From: a virus
DNA: 30,197 nt
Reading direction: 5' to 3' (one strand)
Virus record (IMG/VR): IMGVR_UViG_3300047163_000237
Location: 1 to 30,197 of that record
The notes under the pieces are model-generated. The model had not been told where the DNA came from, ran no database searches, and worked only from the letters and a program-made list of their open reading frames with translations. Each line of letters begins with the position of its first letter. Positions within the stretch are counted from its first letter, which is position 1. A program made the position numbers and the translations under genes. Below, in pieces: positions 1 through 7,780 of the stretch.

Positions 1-285
1 ATGACAGTTGAACAAATCCGCGCGTACATCCTCGACAACCTCAAGAAGACGGGGAAGAAGCCGGAAACGGTAATTACCACTGCATACGGAGACAAGGAAT
101 GGGGATTCATTCACCAGTACCGTATGATGGCGAACGTGAAGAAGGGCGACGTAACGTATGCCTCTCCTGAGTACGTTAGCCTGATGGTTATCTCTGAGTC
201 GGTTACTCCTAAGCTGAAAAGGCAGAGGGAGGAATCTATTGATATTGATCTTGAGGACATCGTTACTATCGCAGACGCCGAGTAA
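1..285 (+). CDS. Hypothetical protein, 94 aa
   Basis: This rightward gene begins with ATG at the first base of the window, so its upstream signals, and possibly more coding sequence, are not visible. The 94-residue product is charged, with a lysine-rich first half and an acidic C-terminus (IDIDLEDIVTIADAE). I see no signal peptide, membrane segment or known motif. It is followed 12 bases later by another small rightward gene and then a terminator, so the two probably form the end of one transcript. It converges on the leftward late block. Function unknown. Confidence 0.6.
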   Translation: MTVEQIRAYILDNLKKTGKKPETVITTAYGDKEWGFIHQYRMMANVKKGDVTYASPEYVSLMVISESVTPKLKRQREESIDIDLEDIVTIADAE

Positions 286-297
286 CCACTAACGACT

Positions 298-399
298 ATG
301 CCTACACCTAAGAAGACACAGCAGAAAGCCAAGCCCGCAAAGCCTCTGGTAACGATTGCTCAGGTAATCTCAGGAGGCAGCAAGAAGCGCAAGAAGTAA
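298..399 (+). CDS. Very small basic protein, 33 aa
   Basis: A 33-codon reading frame starts at ATG 298, 12 bases after the previous stop, and ends at TAA 397-399. The peptide is strongly basic: it starts MPTPKKTQQKAKPAKP and ends GGSKKRKK. Basic termini of this kind are common in small phage nucleic-acid-binding proteins, but no family is recognised. Its position between a gene and a rho-independent terminator 21 bases downstream supports it being transcribed. No clear Shine-Dalgarno sequence lies before the ATG, so translation is plausible but unproven. Confidence 0.45.
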   Translation: MPTPKKTQQKAKPAKPLVTIAQVISGGSKKRKK

Positions 400-420
400 C
401 CAGTAACAGCCAACGTATCG

Positions 421-452
421 AAAGGGCATCCTCTAACCGGGATGCCCTTTTT
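421..452 (+). terminator. Rho-independent terminator ending the rightward pair
   Basis: A perfect stem AAAGGGCATCC / GGATGCCCTTT with an 8-base loop is followed by a T tract on the rightward strand (TTTTTGTTTT). It ends the transcript of the two small genes before it. On the other strand the T tract is short, so it is probably not a good terminator for the leftward late block. The remaining 94 bases to 546 hold GC-rich short inverted repeats and no gene. Confidence 0.85.
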
Positions 453-546
453 GTTTTCCCCTATCGCGCTTCGCGCGTCCTGCCACGTCTGGCGCATCCT
501 GACGCCATCCCGCGCCGTCCGATACCGGAGGCAGGATCAGGACGCC

Positions 547-783
547 TTAAATCGAATCGTGGCGTTGCGCTTCCTCGCGTTCCTTCTTGTCTCTGCGCTT
601 CCTGTGCAGGACTTCAAGCGTAATGCTGTACGCCGTCATTACGAGAACGTATGCGCCAACGACAGCCGCTACCGTCTGCCAGATGGCAGGCACAGCCGCC
701 CATGACAGGAGAGCAAAGGGAATGGACACGCCTAGGACTCCCTTGGAGCCAGTGCCGATAAATGGAGAAAAGTATTCGTGCAT
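547..783 (-). CDS. Small membrane protein, holin candidate
   Basis: I choose the ATG at 783, four bases after the stop of the tail-tip gene; an earlier ATG at 819 would overlap that gene by 32 bases. The 78-residue product has one or two hydrophobic segments, about residues 14-31 (GVLGVSIPFALLSWAAVP) and 35-52 (TVAAVVGAYVLVMTAYSI). A highly charged tail follows (HRKRRDKKEREEAQRHD). Two membrane spans, a charged C-terminus and a place at the end of the tail genes fit a class II holin. No endolysin lies next to it and the family is not recognised, so the lysis role is inference. It is the last gene of the leftward block. Confidence 0.5.
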   Translation of the reverse strand: MHEYFSPFIGTGSKGVLGVSIPFALLSWAAVPAIWQTVAAVVGAYVLVMTAYSITLEVLHRKRRDKKEREEAQRHDSI

Positions 784-787
784 AAAT

Positions 788-1897
788 TTAAATGGGTATC
801 CAGACGCTATGCAGGGCATCCCACATAAAGCTTATGGTTGCGCCTCCCCCTCCTATGTAGTCAGGGCTTAGCACGCCAGTTACGTTCCCACTGTAGGTAA
901 TACTGCTTACGCTGCTGTTCACCGTGTAGGTAATCGTCTGGCCATCGAATGTACCGTTATCAAAAGTAAAGTTGATCGTGCCGTTAGCGTTAGTCAGCAG
1001 ATAGAGAATGTTGTTTGCTCCTGCTCCCGTAGTAACAATGTGTTGTGCGCTGTTCCCTGTGGAATTGCGCTGCACATTGATTCCCTGTCGCGTGTATCTG
1101 GCGTCAGACTCTACCGTAGTGTAGTAGGAGACGCCGGGAGTAGGAATCGAAGGAGCACCGTCTATAAGGTCATTCTGAATTGTAAAATTGCGCTGGTACA
1201 CGGTGAAGGCTTCGCCTCCCACCGGGATTACCTGAATTGAAAGCGTAGGGGAGATGCACGGCAGGTTGCCCATGACTTCCTCTATCGAAGCCGTATCAAG
1301 AGAGAGATTGCCTGTCAGCACGTCAGGACTAAATGAGGCAGTCCACGAATTTTGCAGCGCAATGGGATTCTGATTCAGTCTGACAATCTGCATTGCTGGC
1401 AACGTAGAGTCACCATCCTGTAGGACGTTGATAGGGACTGAGCTTGCAGGAGCCAGCGTAAGAGACGTGCCGATTAAAGCGGACTGAACGCCATTAACAC
1501 CGTTAGTAATCGTGTATGGCCCGCCACTATTGCCGAGTACGGTTGCTGTTCTCCAATTCGTTGTTAGAGCACTCTGGATAGTTGCCTGTACCTGTGCGGC
1601 TGTGGCGTTGTACGCGAGAGCAGAAGTAGTCTGGCTGGCGTCAGTATCCGTAATGGTAAACGTGCCTGCTGTCGGCTGTGCTCCTAGTTCACCTACTGCC
1701 ACCGTGACAGCAGCAGCAGAGTAATCAATGTCTGTGTAAGGAGGATTGCTGCCTGTCGCTTGCAGGAAGCGCAAAGCGAGAGTGACGGTATCCCCTTGGA
1801 ATACCGTAGGCATGATTGCTGGTACTGTGCTCGTAGAGCTTCGTACTAGCTGACGGTTTTGTACGTCTATGAAAAGTGAGACTGTAGGCTGTGCCAT
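788..1897 (-). CDS. Tail-tip or baseplate protein, receptor-binding candidate
   Basis: This 369-residue protein is Ser/Thr/Asn/Gly-rich and beta-strand-like, with no membrane segment. The N-terminal part (FIDVQNRQLVRS, then FQGDTVTLALRFLQ) resembles the start of phage baseplate upper proteins that hold fibres. Around residue 270 the stretch VESDARYTRQG resembles the short link found before trimeric fibre domains. The C-terminus ends in glycine-rich beta sequence (YIGGGGATISFMWDALHS). It is the last large gene of the tail cluster, where host-recognition proteins usually lie. A GTTGAC box lies 17 bases before its start, with no Shine-Dalgarno sequence. The exact role is uncertain. Confidence 0.5.
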   Translation of the reverse strand: MAQPTVSLFIDVQNRQLVRSSTSTVPAIMPTVFQGDTVTLALRFLQATGSNPPYTDIDYSAAAVTVAVGELGAQPTAGTFTITDTDASQTTSALAYNATAAQVQATIQSALTTNWRTATVLGNSGGPYTITNGVNGVQSALIGTSLTLAPASSVPINVLQDGDSTLPAMQIVRLNQNPIALQNSWTASFSPDVLTGNLSLDTASIEEVMGNLPCISPTLSIQVIPVGGEAFTVYQRNFTIQNDLIDGAPSIPTPGVSYYTTVESDARYTRQGINVQRNSTGNSAQHIVTTGAGANNILYLLTNANGTINFTFDNGTFDGQTITYTVNSSVSSITYSGNVTGVLSPDYIGGGGATISFMWDALHSVWIPI

Positions 1898-1914
1898 GAT
1901 AGCAGAGCCAAGGA

Positions 1915-1920
1915 GTCAAC
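1915..1920 (-). promoter_or_regulatory. GTTGAC box, 17 bases before the tail-tip gene
   Basis: The leftward strand reads TAG (stop of the previous gene), then GTTGAC, then a 17-base spacer without a Shine-Dalgarno sequence, then ATG 1897. It is one of ten identical hexamers placed before late gene starts. Confidence 0.6.
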
Positions 1921-2193
1921 CTAGTCGAACGGGAGAACTACGCCGTCTGTGTCGAAAGCATCAGGTCTAGTCTTCCTGATATGTGCGTCTATTTCCTCTA
2001 GCGTTAATTCGCGGGGAGCAGGGTCTACAGGTAGCTCTGAAAGACCTTCCATTGCCTTTGCTACCATCTGCTCTAGCCAGATACCTTTAGGGCATACGCT
2101 AGAATCTTCCTGAGTGAGAGGACGTACCGCACAACTTTTAAGCGTGCAAGTGGAGCAGACTAAGTTGCGCTCTGCTAGCTGCTGTAAGGTCAT
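1921..2193 (-). CDS. Small cysteine-rich protein, possible metal site
   Basis: The start ATG overlaps the stop of the preceding gene by one base (TAATG), so translation is probably coupled. The 90-residue protein has four cysteines near the N-terminus (C13, C16, C21, C34, spaced CxxC, x4, x12), suggesting a zinc or iron-sulfur site. The C-terminal half is acidic and proline-containing. No family is recognised. A small Cys-rich protein among tail-tip genes could be a minor structural part or an assembly factor. Confidence 0.6.
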   Translation of the reverse strand: MTLQQLAERNLVCSTCTLKSCAVRPLTQEDSSVCPKGIWLEQMVAKAMEGLSELPVDPAPRELTLEEIDAHIRKTRPDAFDTDGVVLPFD

Positions 2194-3077
2194 TAGGATA
2201 AAGTGGCATGGATTGGCCCTGTAACTCCTACGGTAGTTGTGCCCGTAGCCGTTGTAGTAGGGGCAGGCAGGGCAATCCAGTCCGAATAGATAGTAGTGCT
2301 CGCTGCTGTGTTTGCAGGTATCGTAATGCCTACAGTTTCGTTTGTGTACGTTGTTACGCCACCGTAGATATTCGCCATGCGATACGAGACGGTATAGTTT
2401 AAATCAGAGCGAGGCACAAAGCCGATTGATAAACCTAAGCGGTACTGTCCCCCTGTCAGGCTTACCGATGATCCATCATAGATACTTGTAGACGCTATAG
2501 GAGAGCTTTCCTCTAAAGGTAACGTGGCAAGCTTTGTTCTTGCGTTGCCCTGTACAGCAGAAAATGGGTAGGCGTCTGATAAAGCAGTCGAAAAGTTCTC
2601 AGTAACAACTATACCAGACTGTCCGGGGCAACTATGATAAGCCGTATCCGTTTCCCCCCAGCCAGTAGCGTTCCGATATGAAGCGCATGTATAGGAGACG
2701 GTAACGCCATCAGCGCAATACTCTGTGTGACCGGGAATGGCACAATCGTATGGCCAGTTGTTCAAAGGATTAGTGTAGGCAAACGGAACAACATTTCCGT
2801 TTGAGTCTACAATAGTATTGCTTGGGGTAACGGCCCCTGTAATGGGATCAACCGTATAAGTTATGGTGCCATCGGCAAAGCCACCAGCATCGGTGCTACC
2901 CTTATAAACAACAACAGCAGTCAGGTAATGAGGGGTGCCGTGATATTCGTTTGGTCCCGGCCCAGACCATGCAGCGTAACCATTCCAGTTTAAACCACAA
3001 GTAGCTGTCTGAGCATCAATGGAAATGCTAGGAGTCATGTTACAGTTACAAAACTGCCCATTAAAATTACGATCCAT
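2193..3077 (-). CDS. Tail-tip structural protein, unknown family
   Basis: The 294-residue product is rich in Thr, Ser, Gly, Asn and Tyr and lacks charged helical stretches, the usual look of beta-rich phage tail proteins. It has about ten cysteines in its first half (for example FCNCN near residue 9 and YDCAIPGHTEYC near residue 115), which is unusual for a cytoplasmically assembled protein and may indicate metal binding. The stop of the upstream gene lies three bases before its start, so it is translationally coupled to the two genes before it. Its role in host contact is inferred from position only. Confidence 0.55.
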   Translation of the reverse strand: MDRNFNGQFCNCNMTPSISIDAQTATCGLNWNGYAAWSGPGPNEYHGTPHYLTAVVVYKGSTDAGGFADGTITYTVDPITGAVTPSNTIVDSNGNVVPFAYTNPLNNWPYDCAIPGHTEYCADGVTVSYTCASYRNATGWGETDTAYHSCPGQSGIVVTENFSTALSDAYPFSAVQGNARTKLATLPLEESSPIASTSIYDGSSVSLTGGQYRLGLSIGFVPRSDLNYTVSYRMANIYGGVTTYTNETVGITIPANTAASTTIYSDWIALPAPTTTATGTTTVGVTGPIHATLS

Positions 3078-3080
3078 AGC

Positions 3081-3743
3081 TTAGACTCCCCACGGCCCTT
3101 GTAGAGAGTCATTGCAGACGCCAAAGTTCTGCGAACCTCCTACATACTGGAAAATTTGAACGCTTGCGCTGCCACTGCCGCCACCCGCAACCGTTGCGTT
3201 ATAGGCAAACAAGGATTGATACAGCGTACCTGTTCCCCCTCCACTGCCACTAGGGGAAGTTGTGCTGTCAGGAGCCGTAGAGTCAGTGCTGTAGTTAATC
3301 ATGTTGTCCGTAACGGTTATGTTTCCGTAAACGTCATAGCTAAAGTCTACCTGTGCGTAGACAACTCCTGTCCCTGCTGTGATTGTGAGAACAGGAGCAG
3401 GGGTATCGGTTAAGGCAGTGCCGTAGATGGTGGCAGGAAAGCCAGCGTGCGTGCCGGGATTTACAGTAACGCCGGGAGTGCTACCCGTACTGGCATCGAA
3501 TCCCTGATAGGGAAACGTAATGCCAGTAGAACTTGAAGACTGATTTGCTCCTGAGATGGAAATACCGCCAAGCCCTAGCTGTCTGATGCGTATGTTTGGC
3601 CCTTTTTGGATGTTCTCACCTCTCCACAACTGAGAGACGATGCCAAAAATAACTTTCAGCCATTTGCCTTCTACTAGATACCCTTTGCTGTCTTCTATCT
3701 TAGACGTGTCTGGCAAATCTTTAATGGAGAAATGGTCAGCCAT
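3081..3743 (-). CDS. Tail protein, unknown family
   Basis: The 220-residue protein starts with a charged segment (MADHFSIKDLPDTSKIEDSKGYLVEG) that may anchor it. It continues as Ser/Thr/Gly-rich beta sequence with an SGSGGGTG linker near residue 165. It starts three bases after the preceding stop and forms one coupled series with 3747-4472, 2193-3077 and 1921-2193. A glycine-rich linker between an N-terminal anchor and a C-terminal beta domain is typical of tail appendages. No specific homolog is recognised. Confidence 0.55.
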   Translation of the reverse strand: MADHFSIKDLPDTSKIEDSKGYLVEGKWLKVIFGIVSQLWRGENIQKGPNIRIRQLGLGGISISGANQSSSSTGITFPYQGFDASTGSTPGVTVNPGTHAGFPATIYGTALTDTPAPVLTITAGTGVVYAQVDFSYDVYGNITVTDNMINYSTDSTAPDSTTSPSGSGGGTGTLYQSLFAYNATVAGGGSGSASVQIFQYVGGSQNFGVCNDSLQGPWGV

Positions 3744-3746
3744 GTC

Positions 3747-4472
3747 TTAGGTGTTGTAGATAATCGTTGTTGCATCGCTGTTGAGTCCTCCTGTGAGAAG
3801 CCAAGTCTTCTGACAGTGGTAGACGTTGCCCTGCTGCGAGCTAGAGCCTCCTGTAAAGAGCCAGAAATAACCGTCAGGTGCGCTAGGTGCTGGCCCGTCA
3901 GGTGTTCCTATCTTCCCTACTCCTGTAAGATCAGGAGGGCTGTTGTCTATATACGAGCTAGACCATGTAGAACCAGCAAGTAGGTAGTCCTCTACACCTT
4001 CAAAAATGCTGCCAGTAGTCCAACCTTTGAAAACTGCACTGCTGCTGGTAGATACTGCACCCGTAGTAGGATCAACGAAGATTGCTCCATTAAGGGGACT
4101 GGCAGGAGTGCCTGCGATGTTGCTTACCCATAGCGGGTGCGTGCTGAGAGGTTCATTATGGGTAGCACGATCAAGCGAGTAAATCGGCTCTGGATAGTCG
4201 CCAGCTAATGGCCCTCTGTATTCAACCTCAAGAGTGCCTATGCCTGCCTTGTCTTCCGTTATGGTGTTTGTCCAAACGGTCAATAAGGGAAAGTCAGCGT
4301 GTGCAGTTCCTACTACCGTAAAAGAACTGTCTGAGATTAGGTCTACAAAGTTACCCCTGTACGTCTCTGTGAGAACGGCTACGCCTTCTCTACTAACCTT
4401 TAGTTTAGCTCCCGGTTGTCTAAGGATTGATCCTGACGGAATTGTGGGATACGTAGTATATGGACTGCTCAT
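3747..4472 (-). CDS. Tail protein downstream of the tape measure
   Basis: The 241-residue protein begins with a basic segment (LRQPGAKLKVSREGVAVLTETYRG) and becomes Ser/Thr/Gly/Pro-rich toward the C-terminus (DGPAPSAPDGYFWLFTGG). It follows the tape-measure gene, the position of the distal tail protein in siphoviruses, but no motif of that family is clear. It heads a four-gene coupled cluster. Its start has no Shine-Dalgarno sequence; a GTTGAC box sits 14 bases before the ATG. Confidence 0.55.
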   Translation of the reverse strand: MSSPYTTYPTIPSGSILRQPGAKLKVSREGVAVLTETYRGNFVDLISDSSFTVVGTAHADFPLLTVWTNTITEDKAGIGTLEVEYRGPLAGDYPEPIYSLDRATHNEPLSTHPLWVSNIAGTPASPLNGAIFVDPTTGAVSTSSSAVFKGWTTGSIFEGVEDYLLAGSTWSSSYIDNSPPDLTGVGKIGTPDGPAPSAPDGYFWLFTGGSSSQQGNVYHCQKTWLLTGGLNSDATTIIYNT

Positions 4473-4486
4473 GCCAGAGCAGCACA

Positions 4487-4492
4487 GTCAAC
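4487..4492 (-). promoter_or_regulatory. GTTGAC box, 14 bases before the post-tape-measure gene
   Basis: The box lies 2 bases after the tape-measure stop. The 14-base spacer TGTGCTGCTCTGGC carries no Shine-Dalgarno sequence. Confidence 0.65.
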
Positions 4493-4494
4493 TA

Positions 4495-6024
4495 TTAGCC
4501 AGCTATACCTATGGAGCTTTGGAGCTTCTTGAATGCAGCGTTAATCTCGGCAAGGTGCTTGGCTGCATCCTGTGCTGCCTTTAGCTGTGAAGCGTTGCCA
4601 TAGTTCGCACCTGATACCCTGCCTCCTAAGCCGAGCTTGGCCAGTGACGAGGCTTCACCGTGAAACATGGTGGCGTCTAGCTGTGCGGCAGCTACGGCTT
4701 GCTGTGCTTCCTTCTGCTCCTGCAAAATCTTTGTCTTCTGCTCTGCAAACTCCTTGGCTTGCTGATCTACTTTTAGCTGAGCTTCCTTCTGTGCCGTAAG
4801 GGACTTCTCCGCTTGCAACTGTAGGTTAAGGAGAGTCTGCTTATCGCCCTTGCCCTGTGCGGCTGCGAGTGCATCAGCATCCTTTTTGCTCTGTGCCTTT
4901 GCGTCGTCTAGGCGTTGCTTATCCGTCTCGCCTATCTCTTTGCGTCTCTCCTGCTCAGCAGTAATCTCTTTTTGAGTGGCCTTTACCTTGTCGTCTTGCG
5001 CCTTCTGTAGCTCTTTCTCTCTGGTAATGGCCTTCTCCCATTCAAGACGCTTCTGCTCTATGTCTACAGGGTCTTTGCCGAGTGTGAGAGCGTCACCGTA
5101 GGCAAACTTGGCGTGCTCTTCTTGCTGCTTAGCGAGCTTGAGTTTATCGGCGTCAGTGCCTCTGCTCATCTGCTCTGCATAGACATCGCGCTGCAAGCCC
5201 TCTACCTTGTCTGTAGTCTCCTTGGCTTTGCGTGCTGCTTCCTTGGCTGCAATCTGATCCTCTAATGAAATCTCCTGATTCAGAGCGTCTATAGTCTTCT
5301 CATCATGCTTTTCGCTGGCAGCGTCTAGCTTCTCCTGCATCTGCTGCTGATGCGCTAACGCCTCTGCCTCTTTCTCATGCCCTTGCAGTTTCAACTCTAG
5401 GACAGCGTTAGCATTGTTGATTTGCTTCGCTCCCTCGGCGTCTTCCATCTCATGCGCCTTCTGCTTAAGTTCGTTGTATTCCTCAGCGTCTTCCTTAACT
5501 ACCTCGCCAAGGTTTTTGCCTTCCTCGAAAGCCTGTACTACTACTTCTGCTCCTGCCTGTAGGGAGGACATCGCAGCGAGGTTATGCGCTTCTGCATCCT
5601 CATTTAGTTTCTTAATGGATTCCTGCACCTTCTCTACTGACTGGTGCGTTACGTCTGTGTCGATAGACAGAGCATCCTTGCCTGCCTTCTCCATTTTCTC
5701 GAAAGCCTCGTAGCCCTCGTAGACGCTCTTGACCAGTTCTGAGACTGCCATCAGAGCAATCATGCTGCCCATAGAGAGCTTTAAACCCTCTGCCATGTTT
5801 TCAAAGGCTCCCCCTATGGCTTCTGCTGAGTTAGTGCCATTAGCGGTAATGTCTTTGAAAGCACCCATGAAACGGGTATGCAGCGCACGCTCTGACTTTA
5901 CGCCTTCGATACCGAAAGACTCAGTAACCTTAGATGCTGACTCCTTGGCGTTTTCCTTCACTCGCTCCATAGCGGACAGGAAAGGAGCAGGTGTACCTCC
6001 TATGGTAAAATTTACGTCTCCCAT
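4495..6024 (-). CDS. Tape-measure-like coiled-coil tail protein
   Basis: I start at ATG 6024 (MGDVNFTIGGTPAPF), four bases after the upstream stop. GGAGG lies 12 bases before it; a TTG at 6043-6045 is less likely. The 509-residue protein has an N-terminal globular part, a hydrophobic segment around residues 85-105 (LSMGSMIALMAVSELVKSVY), then about 330 residues of highly charged Ala/Glu/Lys/Gln coiled coil, and a Gly/Ala C-terminus. This layout, and the position after a possible tail chaperone and before tail-tip genes, matches a tape-measure protein, which sets tail length. At about 0.15 nm per residue it would give a tail near 75 nm. No peptidase domain is seen. Confidence 0.75.
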   Translation of the reverse strand: MGDVNFTIGGTPAPFLSAMERVKENAKESASKVTESFGIEGVKSERALHTRFMGAFKDITANGTNSAEAIGGAFENMAEGLKLSMGSMIALMAVSELVKSVYEGYEAFEKMEKAGKDALSIDTDVTHQSVEKVQESIKKLNEDAEAHNLAAMSSLQAGAEVVVQAFEEGKNLGEVVKEDAEEYNELKQKAHEMEDAEGAKQINNANAVLELKLQGHEKEAEALAHQQQMQEKLDAASEKHDEKTIDALNQEISLEDQIAAKEAARKAKETTDKVEGLQRDVYAEQMSRGTDADKLKLAKQQEEHAKFAYGDALTLGKDPVDIEQKRLEWEKAITREKELQKAQDDKVKATQKEITAEQERRKEIGETDKQRLDDAKAQSKKDADALAAAQGKGDKQTLLNLQLQAEKSLTAQKEAQLKVDQQAKEFAEQKTKILQEQKEAQQAVAAAQLDATMFHGEASSLAKLGLGGRVSGANYGNASQLKAAQDAAKHLAEINAAFKKLQSSIGIAG

Positions 6025-6028
6025 GATC

Positions 6029-6601
6029 TTACACAGCCTCCGCAAATGCAGGGTTAGAGCGCAGAGTCTCTACCTCAAAATCACTCATCAAATTCTTGTT
6101 TGGGTAGCCTGCTGCTTCATTCTTGGCCATTGCCCATACGAGCATCTTGCCTAGTGGCATGTTCTCTATGTAGTCAGGGGTACAGCTATCCAGCAGGGAA
6201 GCTGCTGTTACGAGGAAACCGTCTAGCTTGCTGTCGTCGCTGGCCTTGTCGTTTTTCCAAAAGGGGAACTGTGGCAGGTAGTCCTCTACGTAGCGGTTGA
6301 ACGCTGCCAAGCCAACTTTAGGGGGCATCAGAGAAGTAACCTGTTTCCACATTGCCCACTCGTCAGACGCGAAGTTGCAAGCTTCCATAAACTCACTGTC
6401 TGACTTGGTAGAGCACGCGATAACGGCTAAGCGCATATCGTGCAACTCGACTGGCCCGCCAAAGATCAGAGGTGACTTGAGGGCAGTTAAAAGAATCCAG
6501 TGCCGTAGGCAGAAGGGCAGAAGCTCTCTGCCGAAAATAATGTGCGTCTGGTTAAAGAAGGCTTCGCACGTCGCCTCTGTCGCTGAAAGTTTGGGAGCCA
6601 T
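6029..6601 (-). CDS. Putative tail assembly chaperone
   Basis: I choose ATG 6601 because an AGGAG sequence lies nine bases upstream; a TTG at 6622 is in frame but poorer. The 190-residue, mostly helical protein (LSATEATCEAFFNQTHIIFG, then a Trp-rich middle, WAMWKQVTSLMPP) lies directly before the tape-measure gene, the place of gpG-type chaperones. No second overlapping frame is available for the gpGT frameshift product, since only four bases separate the stop from the next start. The chaperone role rests on position, size and helical character. An ATTGAC variant of the late box lies 16 bases upstream. Confidence 0.5.
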   Translation of the reverse strand: MAPKLSATEATCEAFFNQTHIIFGRELLPFCLRHWILLTALKSPLIFGGPVELHDMRLAVIACSTKSDSEFMEACNFASDEWAMWKQVTSLMPPKVGLAAFNRYVEDYLPQFPFWKNDKASDDSKLDGFLVTAASLLDSCTPDYIENMPLGKMLVWAMAKNEAAGYPNKNLMSDFEVETLRSNPAFAEAV

Positions 6602-6617
6602 ATACAACGGCTCCTGT

Positions 6618-6623
6618 GTCAAT
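6618..6623 (-). promoter_or_regulatory. ATTGAC, variant late box before the chaperone candidate
   Basis: A one-base variant of GTTGAC, 16 bases before ATG 6601. Here a real AGGAG sequence also lies in the spacer. Confidence 0.35.
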
Positions 6624-6628
6624 GCGCC

Positions 6629-6841
6629 TTACGAGGCAGGCAGGTAGGTAACTCTAAGAATTGCGCTACCGTCTGGCTGAAATTGCACGCTGATAGACTT
6701 AAGCTCAGAAGCCGTAACGCCAGCAGGCAAAGTGAAGATTGCAGACAGTGCGGTAAGATCAGTAGCTACGTCAGCAGCAGAAATCTTCAAAGGGGGAGTA
6801 GTCCGCACCTGTGCAGGAGCAGGAGGAATGACGATAGGCAT
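6629..6841 (-). CDS. Small tail-region protein, 70 aa
   Basis: The 70-residue protein starts three bases after the stop of 6845-7201, so it is probably translated by coupling. It has a proline-rich N-terminus (MPIVIPPAPAQVRTTPP) and a short beta-like C-terminal half (SISVQFQPDGSAILRVTYLP). No family is recognised. Its place between the tube-position gene and the chaperone candidate suggests a minor tail component. Confidence 0.55.
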   Translation of the reverse strand: MPIVIPPAPAQVRTTPPLKISAADVATDLTALSAIFTLPAGVTASELKSISVQFQPDGSAILRVTYLPAS

Positions 6842-6844
6842 ATA

Positions 6845-7201
6845 CTAGGGAAGCTTGCTGTTAGTCATCATCTTAAAGCCAACCTTCTTGACGTGTCCGG
6901 CATTGCCGAGAATCTTTACGTCTCCTGTAATCAGGTAGCTAATGTTGCCAGTGCCGAGAGTCGAGTTAGAGAAGTTGAAAGCGATGTTAGTCAGAGGTGC
7001 AGGTACGTTCTGATTAGGGAACAGGGAAACCTCTACATCAACTTCTGTCATCAAATCAACGCCGTTGATATAGGCAAGAATACCATCCTCATCTACGATC
7101 TTTTCCTCTTCACTGTACTTAGTGTCAGGGTCAAACTTTGAAACAACACCTAGAGTACAGGTGGGAAAATTCTTAACTTGAAGGGCGGATGCTGGATACA
7201 T
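6845..7201 (-). CDS. Possible tail tube protein
   Basis: The 118-residue protein is predicted beta-rich (VDLMTEVDVEVSLFPNQ, TGNISYLITGDVKILG) and soluble. Its order, after connector-like genes and before the chaperone and tape measure, is that of the major tail tube protein. It is shorter than most siphovirus tube proteins (about 140-250 residues), so this is tentative. ATG 7201 has a GTTGAC box 14 bases upstream and only a weak ACAGGT near the start. Confidence 0.4.
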   Translation of the reverse strand: MYPASALQVKNFPTCTLGVVSKFDPDTKYSEEEKIVDEDGILAYINGVDLMTEVDVEVSLFPNQNVPAPLTNIAFNFSNSTLGTGNISYLITGDVKILGNAGHVKKVGFKMMTNSKLP

Positions 7202-7215
7202 ACCTGTACCCGAAT

Positions 7216-7221
7216 GTCAAC
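7216..7221 (-). promoter_or_regulatory. GTTGAC box, 14 bases before the tube candidate
   Basis: It lies four bases after the TAG stop of the upstream gene and exactly 14 bases before ATG 7201. Confidence 0.65.
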
Positions 7222-7225
7222 CGCA

Positions 7226-7756
7226 CTAGGAATCAGCAGGACAGGAGCAGACGTAATAGTAAATCTCTGTCTCTATCTTATTGTCAGAGGTCTTAGTGTC
7301 CTCATCTTCGTAGACGATGGCAGACAGAGTGAAGTTTTGTACTACCCTTGTGTCTGTGCCAGAGGCAGGAGGATTAATCGGCGTAGGATCAATACCAAGA
7401 GGCTCTAGCAAGTCTCGCAGAACCTCTATTCTCTCCCTGTGTATGTCTTCTGCATCGGTCACTTGCTCGTCATAAATTTCTGTGGCGAGGCAAGCCGTTA
7501 ACTTCATTTCGTAGATGCCGCATACATTGTTTATCTGCTCTGGATTAGTCGCTGTGAACATCAGCGAGGGAGGCGAGACGACAGGAGCACTAGGAGCAGC
7601 AGGAGTCAGGGTAGAAGGGTTTACCTGTACCGTGTTGGCTGGCCCTGCAAGCCCTCCTGCATACACAGAGACGGTTTCTAAAACTGTGTCCGCTTGGTTT
7701 GCCTGTACGAAAGCGACAAACGCCTTTTCTGTCTGACTGGTAGGTGACTTCCTCAT
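7226..7756 (-). CDS. Connector or tail-completion candidate
   Basis: ATG 7756 is chosen over a GTG at 7768 because AGGTGG lies eight bases before it and the GTTGAC box then sits at the usual 14 bases. The 176-residue product has a mixed N-terminal half with a Pro/Ala/Ser linker (LTPAAPSAPVVSPP). An acidic helical middle follows (EQVTDAEDIHRERIEVLRDL), then a beta C-terminus ending YYYVCSCPADS. Its place between the morphogenesis gene and the tube candidate suits a tail terminator or completion protein, but no motif proves it. Confidence 0.5.
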   Translation of the reverse strand: MRKSPTSQTEKAFVAFVQANQADTVLETVSVYAGGLAGPANTVQVNPSTLTPAAPSAPVVSPPSLMFTATNPEQINNVCGIYEMKLTACLATEIYDEQVTDAEDIHRERIEVLRDLLEPLGIDPTPINPPASGTDTRVVQNFTLSAIVYEDEDTKTSDNKIETEIYYYVCSCPADS

Positions 7757-7770
7757 GGGAAGTGCCACCT

Positions 7771-7776
7771 GTCAAC
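7771..7776 (-). promoter_or_regulatory. GTTGAC box, 14 bases before the connector gene
   Basis: It lies 14 bases before ATG 7756. This is one of the few members with a Shine-Dalgarno-like AGGTGG directly after the box. Confidence 0.65.
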
Positions 7777-7780
7777 GTCT

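Noticed and set aside
442-871. Rightward frames after the first terminator
   Set aside because: They lie opposite the small membrane gene and tail-tip gene and begin in the terminator; composition looks random.
6024-6045. Programmed frameshift linking the tail chaperone to a gpGT-like extension
   Set aside because: Only four bases separate the chaperone stop from the tape-measure ATG and the tape-measure frame is open only 21 bases upstream, so there is no extension frame.
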